Assembly (NCBI RefSeq): GCF_007991495.1
Contig: NZ_BJYL01000008.1
Span: forward strand, 1-64,000
Length of the DNA: 64,000 nt
Direction: 5' to 3'
From: Sporosarcina luteola
GTDB lineage: Bacteria > Bacillota > Bacilli > Bacillales_A > Planococcaceae
In this document: positions 15,267-24,311 of the stretch, piece by piece
Layout: each line of letters begins with the position of its first letter
Numbering within the stretch: the stretch's first letter is position 1
The notes under the pieces: model-generated
Seen by the model: the letters and a program-made list of their open reading frames with translations, nothing else
Databases searched by the model: none
Told to the model about the DNA's origin: nothing
Made by a program: the position numbers and the translations under genes

Positions 15267-16340
15267 CTATTTATCTCCCGCAAACACTCGCAAATTCACA
15301 TTAAAGTACTCCCAAAATTGAGTGCTTTCACTTTGGCCGAATAGGGTGATTTTGATGTTATTCGCCACCAAGTCTCCATTTGTTTTGTCTTTCGGTGCTT
15401 TGAGCAAATCTTCCATGGAATCTTGAAGTTGCTGTTTTGCAGCTGTCCGATTATCGACGACATTGATCAGGGGACCGTTCGCTATGCGGATATGGGAAAC
15501 ACCAAGAGCCAGGAGCTTGTCAGAGAAGAAGCCGAGGCCCTGGATTGCTTTTAATCCTTCGTTACGATTATAAGCAGTCATTGTTAATGTATCGGTTTTC
15601 GAATCATAGGCGGCTTGCGACACTTTTTTTCCATCCTTCTCGATGATGCTGTTTTCAAGGACGATGGAGCGGATTTTTGTTTTCGTTTCTTTGGCTAAGT
15701 CGGCGGCTTTCACTAATTCCTCCGAGCGTACGACAAATGATGCCATTTGAGCTCGTGTGACGTTTGCGTTTGGTGCGAAGGTAGCCGCCGTTTTTCCTTT
15801 TGTCACTTTGTTTTCAACGAGCGTGCGGATATGACCTGCGTACCATGCAGAATTGCTGACGTCTTTGAATGGATTATTGGCTTTCGCTTCCAATGGAAGT
15901 TTATAACTCAGGTCGATAATTTTCGATGCCTGCGCACGGGTCATTGGAGCGTTCGGTCGAAATGTACCATCTTCGAAGCCGGAGATATATCCAGAATTCG
16001 CAAGAGCTGCTACATAGCCGTAATACCATTGATTTTTATTCACGTCTTTGAAGCCTGGATCTTTCACGTTTCGTGTATCAAGTTTCAGCGATAACGCAAG
16101 AATTTTCGAAGCGTGCGCACGAGTCAATGTTGCGTCAGGCCGGAACGTGCCATCTTCAAACCCTTGAATGATGCCTCTTTCGGCCAAGTTCAGAATTGCA
16201 TCATGGTGGTCCAGTTTTTTCGGTACATCTTTGAAAGAAGTGACTGCCGCATACGCCGAAGCTGGGGCTGTTATGAATGTTCCGACAGCCAAAGATATGA
16301 ATAATGCATATAGGAAAGTCTTTCTTATTGTCTTTTTCAT
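15267..16340 (-). CDS. S-layer homology (SLH) domain protein
   Basis: The 357-residue protein has a signal peptide (APASAYA) and three SLH repeats: FKDVPKKLDHHDAI..., FKDVNKNQWYYGYV... and FKDVSNSAWYAGHI..., each with the FRPDATLTRAHASKI-type ending. SLH domains bind pyruvylated secondary wall polymer and hold proteins at the surface. The C-terminal ~140 residues form a small domain of unknown function containing a DSKTDTLTMTAYN stretch. The large S-layer protein at 48113 has the same type of N-terminal triple SLH. Probably monocistronic. Confidence 0.88.
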   Translation of the reverse strand: MKKTIRKTFLYALFISLAVGTFITAPASAYAAVTSFKDVPKKLDHHDAILNLAERGIIQGFEDGTFRPDATLTRAHASKILALSLKLDTRNVKDPGFKDVNKNQWYYGYVAALANSGYISGFEDGTFRPNAPMTRAQASKIIDLSYKLPLEAKANNPFKDVSNSAWYAGHIRTLVENKVTKGKTAATFAPNANVTRAQMASFVVRSEELVKAADLAKETKTKIRSIVLENSIIEKDGKKVSQAAYDSKTDTLTMTAYNRNEGLKAIQGLGFFSDKLLALGVSHIRIANGPLINVVDNRTAAKQQLQDSMEDLLKAPKDKTNGDLVANNIKITLFGQSESTQFWEYFNVNLRVFAGDK

Positions 16341-16457
16341 TTATTTTCCCCCGAATGAAATCGAATTTTGATAAAAGGAATATGTGAATCAACTATATCA
16401 TAGTAGATTCACAGACAGTAGTGAAGGTGTGGATCTTTATTCCTCGAGGGTAATGAA

Positions 16458-16487
16458 CTGACAACACCCTGTATTTAAGTGTAAAAT
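16458..16487 (+). promoter_or_regulatory. Candidate sigma-A promoter for yitT
   Basis: CTGACA at 16458-16463 and TAAAAT at 16482-16487 are separated by 18 bases and lie about 30 bases before the gene. Confidence 0.45.
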
Positions 16488-16518
16488 AGAAAAAAACTGT
16501 TTAGAAGAGGAACATCAT

Positions 16519-17388
16519 ATGCCCAAATCACAACAGAAATCATCGATATGGAAATTAATAGCCCGCGGCTTTGCGGTCATGCTCGGCGCAGTTATTGCGG
16601 CTTACGGTTTGGAGTCGGTGCTCATCCCGAACCAAGTATCGGATGGAGGCGTGACAGGTCTTAGTATCGTCGGATCCCAATTATTTGGATTTCCATTAGG
16701 ACTTCTTATTGCCGTTTTAAATATCCCATTTGTCTTTTTAGGCTACAAACAAATCGGAAAAAGCTTTGCGCTATTCTCTGTGCTCGGAATTGCAACGCTT
16801 GCAGTGAGCACGAGCCTGATGCACCATGTACCGACAATTATTCAGGGAGATACGCTATTAGTTACAGTTGTCGGCGGGATCATCCTCGGTTTTGGTATGG
16901 GGTTGGCGCTGCGTAATGGTGGGGCTCTTGACGGGATTGATATGTTAGCCGTCTTGCTTTCCCGCAAAATGCCGTTTGGTACAAGTGACTTAATCCTATT
17001 CCTGAATGTCTTTGTATTCGCCATTGTCTCAACTGTCTTCGGACTTCAAGGAGCTTTCTTATCCGCAATTGCTTATTATATCGCCACTAAGGTGATAAGC
17101 ATTGTAGAAGAAGGGCTAAGCGGTTCCAAAATGTATAAAATCATTACGAGCGATCCGGAAGATATGGTCGAAACAATCCGTGACCGTCTCGGCCGAAGTT
17201 CAACTTACAGCATCGTCCAAGGTGCGTATTCCAATGAGGAGTTCAAGGAAATTACGTGCATTATCAACCGACTGGAAGATAGCAAAATGAAAGAAATCAT
17301 CCTTGAAATTGACCCGAAGGCGTTTGTCACAGTGTATGAAGTCGCAGAAGTACGAGGCGGTAATTTCAGTAAGCGGAATATCCATTAA
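16519..17388 (+). CDS. YitT family membrane protein (DUF161/DUF2179)
   Basis: The 289-residue protein has about five membrane helices in residues 15-195, with the family pattern IPNQVSDGGVTGLSI and LRNGGALDGIDMLAVLLSRK. A cytoplasmic C-terminal DUF2179 domain contains YKIITSDPEDM ... GAYSNEEFKEITCIINRLE and VTVYEVAEVRGGNF. Such proteins are common in Firmicutes in several copies. The C-terminal domain may bind a small ligand and the transport function is unproven. It is flanked by its own promoter and terminator, so it is probably monocistronic. Confidence 0.92.
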   Translation: MPKSQQKSSIWKLIARGFAVMLGAVIAAYGLESVLIPNQVSDGGVTGLSIVGSQLFGFPLGLLIAVLNIPFVFLGYKQIGKSFALFSVLGIATLAVSTSLMHHVPTIIQGDTLLVTVVGGIILGFGMGLALRNGGALDGIDMLAVLLSRKMPFGTSDLILFLNVFVFAIVSTVFGLQGAFLSAIAYYIATKVISIVEEGLSGSKMYKIITSDPEDMVETIRDRLGRSSTYSIVQGAYSNEEFKEITCIINRLEDSKMKEIILEIDPKAFVTVYEVAEVRGGNFSKRNIH

Positions 17389-17416
17389 GATGAAATGAAA
17401 GGATTAGCTTCCGTAC

Positions 17417-17454
17417 AAAAGACCATCTATTCGCGAATGAATGGATGGTCTTTT
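17417..17454 (+). terminator. Terminator after yitT-like gene
   Basis: Perfect 11-base arms AAAAGACCATC and GATGGTCTTTT around a 16-base loop, ending in a T-run. Confidence 0.85.
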
Positions 17455-17567
17455 ATTGGTCTAAATCATTCAACAACCGGTAAATCCGAAGGAATTAGTG
17501 ATTGGATAAGCTACTGTCATTGTTCGGGAGTAGTAATAATCTGCCGCAAGAAATTTTAAAAACTATC

Positions 17568-17596
17568 TTGACATTAACAAGGCTACTCTTTATAAT
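17568..17596 (+). promoter_or_regulatory. Consensus sigma-A promoter upstream of lacI-type gene
   Basis: TTGACA at 17568-17573 and TATAAT at 17591-17596 with a 17-base spacer match the sigma-A consensus exactly. The lacI-type start is about 165 bases downstream. The leader contains a weak hairpin (TCAGA/TCTGA, 17614-17631) followed by GTTTTTTATTT. Confidence 0.75.
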
Positions 17597-17729
17597 TCTC
17601 ATTATACTAATGTTCAGAAATTTGTCTGACGTTTTTTATTTGATGCAACTTGTACCAACAACCTAATGACGTGTTGTGAATGTTAACTAACTACTGTTGC
17701 TCCTATTCAATTTTTCCATTACGATGAAT

Positions 17730-17743
17730 TGAAAACGTTTTCG
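17730..17743. promoter_or_regulatory. LacI-family operator or cre site before lacI-type gene
   Basis: TGAAAACGTTTTCG contains the perfect 12-base palindrome GAAAACGTTTTC. It could be the autoregulatory site of the adjacent LacI protein. It also closely fits a CcpA cre box. A one-mismatch copy (GATAACGTTTTC) lies at 18819-18830 before the oxidoreductase gene. Confidence 0.65.
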
Positions 17744-17760
17744 TGAAAAGGAGTAATGAT

Positions 17761-18786
17761 ATGGTGAGGTTGAAGGATATCGCCGAGAGGGTCGGTGTGT
17801 CTATTAGTACAGTTTCTCGTGTAATTCAGAATGATTCTTCTCGTAATGTGAATCCGGAAATTAAAAGAAAAGTGTGGATGGCTGTAAAAGAAATGGGCTA
17901 TACGCCTAATGAGAATGCTAGAAGGCTAGTCTATTCATCTGAAGAGAAGAAACGACAAACGAAACGGATAGGTTGGTTGGCAAATCCTCGTATTGCGAAT
18001 GAGAACCCGTATTTCTCCAAAATTTTTATTGGGATTAGTGAAACGCTGAACAAAGCGGGGTATTCATTGCTGCTTCTCCATTCGGACGATCTGGAAGAAG
18101 AAAATCAGTTTCAACGAATGGTTCGAGAAAAAGAAATTGAAGGCATCTTATTAGTCGACCCTGTTCGAAAGGAAACGCTGGCTGAGCTTAAGAAATGGAT
18201 CCCAGTTGTTGGAGTCGATTTCAATTATAGTGACCATAGTTTGTCAGTCGTCGACTACGATCGGGAAGAAGCTGCATGGAAAGGAGTTGAGCATCTCGTT
18301 TCCAAAGGGCATACCCGTATTGGATTTATAGGCGGAGGTGTTGACGGTGACCTACACCTTGAAAAAAGGTTCAAGGGGTACCTGAAAGCAATGCGAGAAT
18401 TCGGTTTGGAGATAAATGAGAAATTCATTGTTGACACGGAATGGTATTTAGAGCGGAGCTATGAATGGTTGAAAATGACTATTGAACAATCAGATGGCGA
18501 TTTGCCGACTGGCTTCCTATGCGCAAGTGATTTACTTGCGATTGCGGCTATGCGTGCTGTCCAAGAGAAAGGGTTATCCATACCGGATGACGTTGCTTTT
18601 GTCGGCATTGATAATAATGATTTGGCTCAATACGTCGTACCTGCTTTAACGACGATCTCTATCCCTCAGTACGAAATGGGTGTCGTTGCTGCGAAGGCTC
18701 TATTGAATTTAATCGCTGAGGAATCCGACAGAATTGACTTGAAAACATTTGTAGCGACAGAGTTAATCATACGAAAGTCTACTTAA
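17761..18786 (+). CDS. LacI family transcriptional regulator
   Basis: The 341-residue protein has an N-terminal LacI helix-turn-helix (VRLKDIAERVGVSISTVSRVIQ) and hinge helix (ENARRLV). A periplasmic-binding-like sensor domain follows with RIGWLANPRI, GHTRIGFIGG and the dimer motif CASDLLAIAAMRA. It should bind a sugar or sugar phosphate and repress the neighbouring uptake/catabolic genes. ATG 17761 is preferred over the in-frame GTG at 17743 because AAAAGGAG lies before it. A palindromic operator lies directly upstream, and a similar one precedes the next gene. Confidence 0.93.
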   Translation: MVRLKDIAERVGVSISTVSRVIQNDSSRNVNPEIKRKVWMAVKEMGYTPNENARRLVYSSEEKKRQTKRIGWLANPRIANENPYFSKIFIGISETLNKAGYSLLLLHSDDLEEENQFQRMVREKEIEGILLVDPVRKETLAELKKWIPVVGVDFNYSDHSLSVVDYDREEAAWKGVEHLVSKGHTRIGFIGGGVDGDLHLEKRFKGYLKAMREFGLEINEKFIVDTEWYLERSYEWLKMTIEQSDGDLPTGFLCASDLLAIAAMRAVQEKGLSIPDDVAFVGIDNNDLAQYVVPALTTISIPQYEMGVVAAKALLNLIAEESDRIDLKTFVATELIIRKST

Positions 18787-18818
18787 CTTTACGTCGATTA
18801 CTCATTTTTACACTCTGA

Positions 18819-18830
18819 GATAACGTTTTC
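18819..18830. promoter_or_regulatory. Second LacI/cre-like operator, before the oxidoreductase gene
   Basis: GATAACGTTTTC differs at one position from the palindrome upstream of the lacI-type gene. It lies about 70 bases before the first structural gene of the sugar operon. Confidence 0.55.
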
Positions 18831-18898
18831 CGTAAATCGGGAAAAAATCCAGAGTTTGTTTTACTAAATTGTCCAACAGGGAAAGGAAGGGTTCCATT

Positions 18899-20050
18899 AT
18901 GAAAAAAGTGAGAATTGGGGTAATCGGTGCAGGTTTACGGGGAGGGTTGGCGCAGTATTGGCATAAGCCGGATGGCGAGTCTGAGATTGTGGCGCTTGCG
19001 GATATTTCTGAAGCGCGGCAGCAGAAGTTTCAGGAGATGATCGGTTCTCCATTATTTTTGACGAAGGATTATCGGGATCTTTTGAATAGGGATGATATAG
19101 ATGCAATTGCTGTCCTATCACCTGATTATTTACATGAGGAGCATGTAATTGCGGCATTACAGGCAGGGAAGCATGTCTATTCCGAGAAGCCGCTCGCAAT
19201 TACGGTCGAAGGTTGTGACCGGATTATAGAAGCTTGGCAAGCATCGGGCAAACATTTGATGGTCGGATTCAATATGCGGTATATGAGCATGTACCAGACG
19301 ATGAAGGGGCTTATCGATTCGGGAGCGATCGGTGAGTTGAAAGCAGTTTGGGTGCGTCATTTTGTCGGATTCGGCGGTTATTTCTACTATCATGACTGGC
19401 ACGGCCAATCGAAAAATACGACGTCGCTTCTCTTACAGAAGGGGTCGCATGATCTCGATGTCATCCATTGGATTTCGGGAAGATATACGACGAAAGTGTC
19501 GGCATTCGGCAGTTTGGATTACTATGGGGGCAACATGCCGAACAATTTGACGTGTCCTGAATGCAGTTTGAAGAAAACGTGTCCTGAGTATGTACCGCAT
19601 ACTTTCACAGAGTGTGCATTCCGAGAAGAAATTGATGTGGAAGATAATAACATGCTTATTATGGAGCTTGAAGGTGGAGTGAAGGCATCGTATTTACAAT
19701 GCCATTTCACACCGGACTATTCACGGAATTACACATTCATCGGAACGGAAGGCCGGATTGAAAATGATGATGTGAATGGGAAAGTTTATTTGAAAACACG
19801 GAAGACGAATACATGGAAAGAATTCAGTGATGTCACATATGACATGAAATCTGAGAAGGGGAGCCATGGGGGAGCAGATCCGAAAATTGCGCAAGACTTC
19901 GTCGAGTTGGTGCTGTATGACAAAGAACCGTTGACGACACCTTTTGCAGGCAGGATGAGTGTTGCAGTCGGTTGCGCGGCTACTGAGTCCATTCGTTCAG
20001 GAGGCAAGGTAGTAGAGGTTTCACAAACATCTAGCATAGTACATAACTGA
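18899..20050 (+). CDS. Gfo/Idh/MocA family oxidoreductase with Cys-rich insert
   Basis: The 383-residue enzyme has an N-terminal NAD(P)-binding fold (RIGVIGAGLRGG), the EKPLAIT motif containing the family's conserved Lys, and a C-terminal substrate domain (GSHDLDVIHWISG). Unusual for the family, residues around 220-250 contain a Cys cluster (CPECSLKKTCPEY and a later TECAF) that could bind a metal. Similar cysteine-containing relatives accompany Lpl-type importers in Paenibacillus, as far as I recall. The gene heads the transporter operon, so it probably modifies the imported sugar. Substrate and reaction are not known. ATG 18899 follows GGAAAGGAAGGG. Confidence 0.88.
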   Translation: MKKVRIGVIGAGLRGGLAQYWHKPDGESEIVALADISEARQQKFQEMIGSPLFLTKDYRDLLNRDDIDAIAVLSPDYLHEEHVIAALQAGKHVYSEKPLAITVEGCDRIIEAWQASGKHLMVGFNMRYMSMYQTMKGLIDSGAIGELKAVWVRHFVGFGGYFYYHDWHGQSKNTTSLLLQKGSHDLDVIHWISGRYTTKVSAFGSLDYYGGNMPNNLTCPECSLKKTCPEYVPHTFTECAFREEIDVEDNNMLIMELEGGVKASYLQCHFTPDYSRNYTFIGTEGRIENDDVNGKVYLKTRKTNTWKEFSDVTYDMKSEKGSHGGADPKIAQDFVELVLYDKEPLTTPFAGRMSVAVGCAATESIRSGGKVVEVSQTSSIVHN

Positions 20051-20077
20051 TGATGTTTGAATGAAAGGGGTGTGTGT

Positions 20078-21058
20078 ATGACCAATGTAAGTGAAAACGT
20101 CCAGTCGGTGAAAAAGTTGGAAGCAGATGAACGGAAAAAAGCAAAACGGAAGGCAAGGGCGAAGTGGTGGAAATCGATTTGGCAAAATTGGGAGCTCTAT
20201 GTTCTTATTTCACCGGTCATCATTTATTTTATCGTGTTCCACTACTTCCCCCTTTATGGGTTGCAAATTGCATTCAAGGATTTCATCGCATCCAAAGGGA
20301 TTCTTGGAAGTCCATGGGTAGGATTCAAGCATTTTGAGCGGTTCTTCGACAGTTACTATTTTTGGAGACTGATTAAAAATACGGTAGGCATCGGGGTATT
20401 CACGTTAGCTGTGTCGTTTCCAATTCCTATCATTATCGCATTGATGTTGAATGAAGTGAAAAGTCTCCGGTACAAAAAGTTCGTCCAGACGGTTATTTAT
20501 GCGCCTCACTTTTTATCGACTGTAGTAGTCGTTGGTATGCTCTTGCTTTTCTTGAAAACGGACGGGTTGATTAACCAAGCTGTCAGGCTTTTCGGAGGAA
20601 CTCCGATTGATTTCATCTCGGAGCCGGGATGGTTTAAAAGTTTGTATGTGTTTTCCGATGTGTGGCAGACGATGGGATGGAGCTCGATCATCTACATTGC
20701 GGCATTAGCGGCGGTCGATCCTGCCCAGCATGAAGCGGCCATGATTGACGGAGCCTCCAGGTTCCAGCGCATCATCCATATTAATATACCTGCAATCATG
20801 CCGACCATTGTCATTCTATTCATCTTGAATGCGGGATCGGTAATGGCGGTCGGTTTTGAAAAAGTGTACCTGATGCAAAATCAGCTAAACATGTCAGCAT
20901 CCGACGTCATTTCCACCTTCGTCTATCGGAGCGGGATTTTGGAGGCTCAATATAGCTTCTCGGCAGCGGTCGGGCTTTTCAACTCCATTATTAATTTCAT
21001 CATGCTCATCATGGTGAATCAGATTGCGAAGAAAGTGAATGAGACAAGCTTATGGTAA
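20078..21058 (+). CDS. lplB: ABC sugar transporter permease, LplB type
   Basis: The 326-residue membrane protein has about six helices and the binding-protein-dependent permease EAA motif (EAAMIDGASRFQRIIHINIPAI). The opening NWELYVLISPVIIYFIVFHYFPLYGLQIAFKDF is diagnostic of the LplB/YtcP group that imports oligosaccharides or unusual sugars. It pairs with the next permease and the lipoprotein behind it. No ATPase is encoded in the operon; the MsmX-type ATPase at 30582-31688 is the likely energiser. Confidence 0.93.
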   Translation: MTNVSENVQSVKKLEADERKKAKRKARAKWWKSIWQNWELYVLISPVIIYFIVFHYFPLYGLQIAFKDFIASKGILGSPWVGFKHFERFFDSYYFWRLIKNTVGIGVFTLAVSFPIPIIIALMLNEVKSLRYKKFVQTVIYAPHFLSTVVVVGMLLLFLKTDGLINQAVRLFGGTPIDFISEPGWFKSLYVFSDVWQTMGWSSIIYIAALAAVDPAQHEAAMIDGASRFQRIIHINIPAIMPTIVILFILNAGSVMAVGFEKVYLMQNQLNMSASDVISTFVYRSGILEAQYSFSAAVGLFNSIINFIMLIMVNQIAKKVNETSLW

Positions 21059-21070
21059 GGGGTGGAGTAA

Positions 21071-21949
21071 TTGAGAGAGTCTAAGACTGATAGAGCCTTT
21101 ATATTTTTTAATTATTTCTTCCTTACGGTGATCGCATTGCTTGTCATCTATCCGTTAGTGTTTGTCGTAAGCGCCTCTTTGAGTAATCCGCAATACGTCA
21201 TTTCGGGTGAGATGTGGCTTTGGCCGAAGGAATTCACGGTGGATGCATATGAGAAAGTCTTTAAAAACAAAGATATCATTATCGGTTTCATGAACACGGT
21301 GAAATATACGGTTGTAGGTACAGTGTTGAACGTCATTATGACGATTTTGGCCGCCTATCCGCTATCCCGAAGAGATTTCAAGGGCAGAGGGCTCATTATG
21401 GCGTTCATCGTCTTTACAATTTTTTTCAGTGGCGGGTTGATTCCGACATACTTGTTAATAAAGGATCTAGGGATGCTGAACACGTTTTGGGTCATGATCA
21501 TTCCGAACGCCGTAGCTGTTTGGAATATCATCATAATGAGGACTTTCTTCCAATCGATTCCGCATGAATTGCAAGAATCAGCGATGATCGATGGGTGCAG
21601 CAATTTCAGGATATTGTGGAACATCGTGTTGCCGTTGTCCTTTCCTGTTATTGCGGTTATGGTCCTGTTCTATGCAGTCGGCCATTGGAATTCATACTTC
21701 CAAGCACTTATTTATTTGCAAGACCAAGAGAAATTCCCTTTGCAGCTCATTTTGAGGCAAATTTTGATCCAGGGGCAAATGGACGACATGATTCAGACGA
21801 CGGGCGAGAGTTTCCTGGCACAGCAGCTTAGTGTGGAAGGCTTGAAATATGCAGTACTCATTGTTGCAAATTTACCGATGCTCATGCTGTATCCATTCTT
21901 GCAAAGGTATTTTGTAAAAGGTGTCATGATTGGTTCATTAAAAGGATGA
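21071..21949 (+). CDS. ABC sugar transporter permease, LplC/YtcP type
   Basis: The 292-residue permease starts at TTG after GGGGTGGAG. It has six predicted helices, the EAA loop ESAMIDGCSNFRILWNIVLPLS, and the family ending YPFLQRYFVKGVMIGSLKG. It is the partner of the LplB-type permease 12 bases upstream and forms the membrane channel with it. The preserved conserved features suggest a functional importer. Confidence 0.93.
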   Translation: MRESKTDRAFIFFNYFFLTVIALLVIYPLVFVVSASLSNPQYVISGEMWLWPKEFTVDAYEKVFKNKDIIIGFMNTVKYTVVGTVLNVIMTILAAYPLSRRDFKGRGLIMAFIVFTIFFSGGLIPTYLLIKDLGMLNTFWVMIIPNAVAVWNIIIMRTFFQSIPHELQESAMIDGCSNFRILWNIVLPLSFPVIAVMVLFYAVGHWNSYFQALIYLQDQEKFPLQLILRQILIQGQMDDMIQTTGESFLAQQLSVEGLKYAVLIVANLPMLMLYPFLQRYFVKGVMIGSLKG

Positions 21950-21964
21950 TAGGGGGAGTTTGGT

Positions 21965-23578
21965 TTGAGGAGAAAATATTTTGCGGGTATGGCGGTAAGC
22001 CTACTGCTATCGGCGGGAATTTTGGGGGCGTGTTCGAAAACGGATGGTGCATCCGAAAAAGGGGACTTGGATAATGTAAACGAGACAGGCATGCCAATCG
22101 TGAAAGAGAAAATCCAAGTGGATGGCTTTGCAGCAAAGTTTTTTGCTTCACAAGATTGGAACGATCTTATGCTTTGGGAAGAGTATGAGAAGATGACAAA
22201 CATCGAAGTCGATTGGGTGACAGTCCAAACAGAAGCGTTGGCGGAAAAGCGGAATTTGTCATTGACGAGTGGAGATTATCCGGAGATTTACTTTGCTTCG
22301 GCTTTCTCGAAAACGGATCTATTGAAATATGGGCAGCAAGGCATCTTTTTGCCGCTGAACGATTATATCGACAAATATGCGCCGAATTTCAAGAAGCTTT
22401 TGGATGAAAATCCATCAGTGAAACAAGGAGTTACGATGGCGGATGGGAATATTTATGGCTTCCCGACGATTTATGACCCGCAATTTGACGCGTTGCGTGG
22501 AAGTGCACCTTGGGTGAAAAAAGAGTGGCTTGATAAGATAGGTATGTCAGAACCAGAAACGACAGAAGAATTATATCAAGTGTTGAAAGCATTCAAAGAG
22601 AACGATTTAAATGGTAATGGTCAAGCGGATGAGCAAGCGTGGGGAAGTGTATACGGCATTGATCCGATCGTCAATTTCTTACGCGGAAGCTTTGGACTGA
22701 ACAAACAAGGTTCCATGAACCTAAACTTGGACTTCGAGGAAGGGACCAATACATTCCGCTTTGTTCCTACTACTGATGAATATAAAGAATTGCTCATGTA
22801 TTTGAATAAATTATATTCTGAAGGGTTAATTAACCAAGATATTTTTACTGTCGCACCACAGGACTTTACTGCTGAAATATCGAAAGGTAATTATGGTGTC
22901 CTGAATGCGATTGACCCAGCGGAATTGGTAAAGCTTGATGGGTATGTCGGATTGCCAGTCTTGGAAGGACCAAACGGAGAGCGATCGTATAATACGGTCT
23001 CGAACGGGCTAGGTAACTTGGGAATGTTCGTCATAACTGATAAGGCAAAGAATCCGGAGGCGATGGTTCGTTGGATGGATTATTTCTATGGCGATGAAGG
23101 GACAAAAATGTTCTTCATGGGCTTCGATGGTATAACATATGAAGAAGATGAACAAGGGAATTTCAAATACCTTGAAACAATCACAAATAACCCGGACGGC
23201 TTGAATATGGACCAAGCAATCAGCGAATATTTGACATGGCCAGGCGGCTACTATCCGGGAATTGTTAGACAGAAGTTTTTCCAAGGCGCTGAGTCGAAGG
23301 AAAATACTACGTTGAATGCCGAGAAGGTCAAGCCTTATCGCATTAAAGATGAAAACATATTGCCAGGACTGAATTATACAGTCGAAGAGAATGAAAAAGT
23401 GAGCGCCATCATGACGGATATCCAGACATATATAGATGAGTCGAAAGCGGCGTTCATAACAGGGAAAATGGATTTCAGCAAATGGGAAGAATATACGAAA
23501 AGTCTTGAAAAGATGGGGCTGAATGATTACTTGGAAATTGCTCAGCAAGCCCACGAGCGCATGGAAAAAGAAAAGTGA
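21965..23578 (+). CDS. lplA: Extracellular sugar-binding lipoprotein, LplA type
   Basis: The 537-residue protein has a lipobox (LGACS, Cys23) and the large two-lobed fold of LplA-type solute-binding proteins, including GDYPEIYFAS, NIYGFPTIYDPQ and an LNGNGQADE calcium-binding-like loop. It is the receptor for the two permeases upstream. The gene uses a TTG start after AGGGGGAG. A strong hairpin immediately follows. The ligand cannot be told from sequence; the catabolic genes point to an amino sugar or an oligosaccharide containing one. Confidence 0.92.
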   Translation: MRRKYFAGMAVSLLLSAGILGACSKTDGASEKGDLDNVNETGMPIVKEKIQVDGFAAKFFASQDWNDLMLWEEYEKMTNIEVDWVTVQTEALAEKRNLSLTSGDYPEIYFASAFSKTDLLKYGQQGIFLPLNDYIDKYAPNFKKLLDENPSVKQGVTMADGNIYGFPTIYDPQFDALRGSAPWVKKEWLDKIGMSEPETTEELYQVLKAFKENDLNGNGQADEQAWGSVYGIDPIVNFLRGSFGLNKQGSMNLNLDFEEGTNTFRFVPTTDEYKELLMYLNKLYSEGLINQDIFTVAPQDFTAEISKGNYGVLNAIDPAELVKLDGYVGLPVLEGPNGERSYNTVSNGLGNLGMFVITDKAKNPEAMVRWMDYFYGDEGTKMFFMGFDGITYEEDEQGNFKYLETITNNPDGLNMDQAISEYLTWPGGYYPGIVRQKFFQGAESKENTTLNAEKVKPYRIKDENILPGLNYTVEENEKVSAIMTDIQTYIDESKAAFITGKMDFSKWEEYTKSLEKMGLNDYLEIAQQAHERMEKEK

Positions 23579-23581
23579 CAG

Positions 23582-23617
23582 AAAGCTTATACGGAGGCCG
23601 TCCTCCGTATGAGCTTT
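23582..23617 (+). other. Long intergenic hairpin without T-run
   Basis: AAAGCT, one unpaired base and ATACGGAGG pair with CCTCCGTAT and AGCTTT across a three-base loop. No T-run follows. Such structures downstream of binding-protein genes commonly stabilise the upstream mRNA segment or reduce downstream expression; that role here is inference. Confidence 0.7.
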
Positions 23618-23640
23618 AGCATTTATGGGAGTTGGTTTCA

Positions 23641-24285
23641 GTGGGATTGACCGGATGGAAAGGCAAAATATATTGGTTTGCGGAATTGGTGATGATGTTG
23701 GCGGTCGCCCAGTTGCTTTGGATTGGATTGACGTTGCTCGGAGCTATTGTTTTTGGAATCACTCCGGCTACGGTCGGGATGTTTCACGTGATGCGAAAAA
23801 GGTTGCAAGGCGAGGATGATCTGAAAACATTAGTACGGAACTATTGGCAGACGTATAAGAAAGAATTTGTAACTTCTAATAAAATCGGGCTCGTCTTGAT
23901 TGTCCTCGGTTACTTTTTAGTGCTGAACTTCCGCATCGTGTCGACAATTAGCGGAATGCATGGGTTGGTTATGCTTGCATTACTCAGTATGATTTTGTTG
24001 CTATATGCGGTACTCTTAATGAATATATTTCCTGTTTTCACCCATTATGAGCTTCCATTCACCCGCTACTTTTCGACTTCCATTTTGCTAAGCATATCGT
24101 TTCCAGTTCAAGCTTTTTTGTCGGTTGTTGGTCTTTATGGTCTGTACCGTCTATTTCTATTTATTCCCGGACTGCTGCCTTTTTTCGGAATCAGTTTAAC
24201 CGTTTTGTTCCTGTCGTGGATGTCCTCTGGAATATTCCGTTTAAAAGGGAAAATGGATGGTACATTGCAGGCGGAAGATCAGTAG
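23641..24285 (+). CDS. yesL: YesL family membrane protein (DUF624)
   Basis: The roughly 214-residue protein has four to five membrane helices and the DUF624 landmarks (GITPATVGMFHVMRKR near the N-terminus, HYELPFTRYFSTSILLS in the middle). YesL-like proteins are habitually encoded with Lpl-type importers in Bacillales, but their job is unknown. The GTG at 23641 is preferred over TTG 23632 on spacing from GGGAG. It lies between the binding protein and nagA, consistent with one operon. Confidence 0.88.
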   Translation: MGLTGWKGKIYWFAELVMMLAVAQLLWIGLTLLGAIVFGITPATVGMFHVMRKRLQGEDDLKTLVRNYWQTYKKEFVTSNKIGLVLIVLGYFLVLNFRIVSTISGMHGLVMLALLSMILLLYAVLLMNIFPVFTHYELPFTRYFSTSILLSISFPVQAFLSVVGLYGLYRLFLFIPGLLPFFGISLTVLFLSWMSSGIFRLKGKMDGTLQAEDQ

Positions 24286-24311
24286 ACTTGGAAAGGATGG
24301 CATGTTGATTG

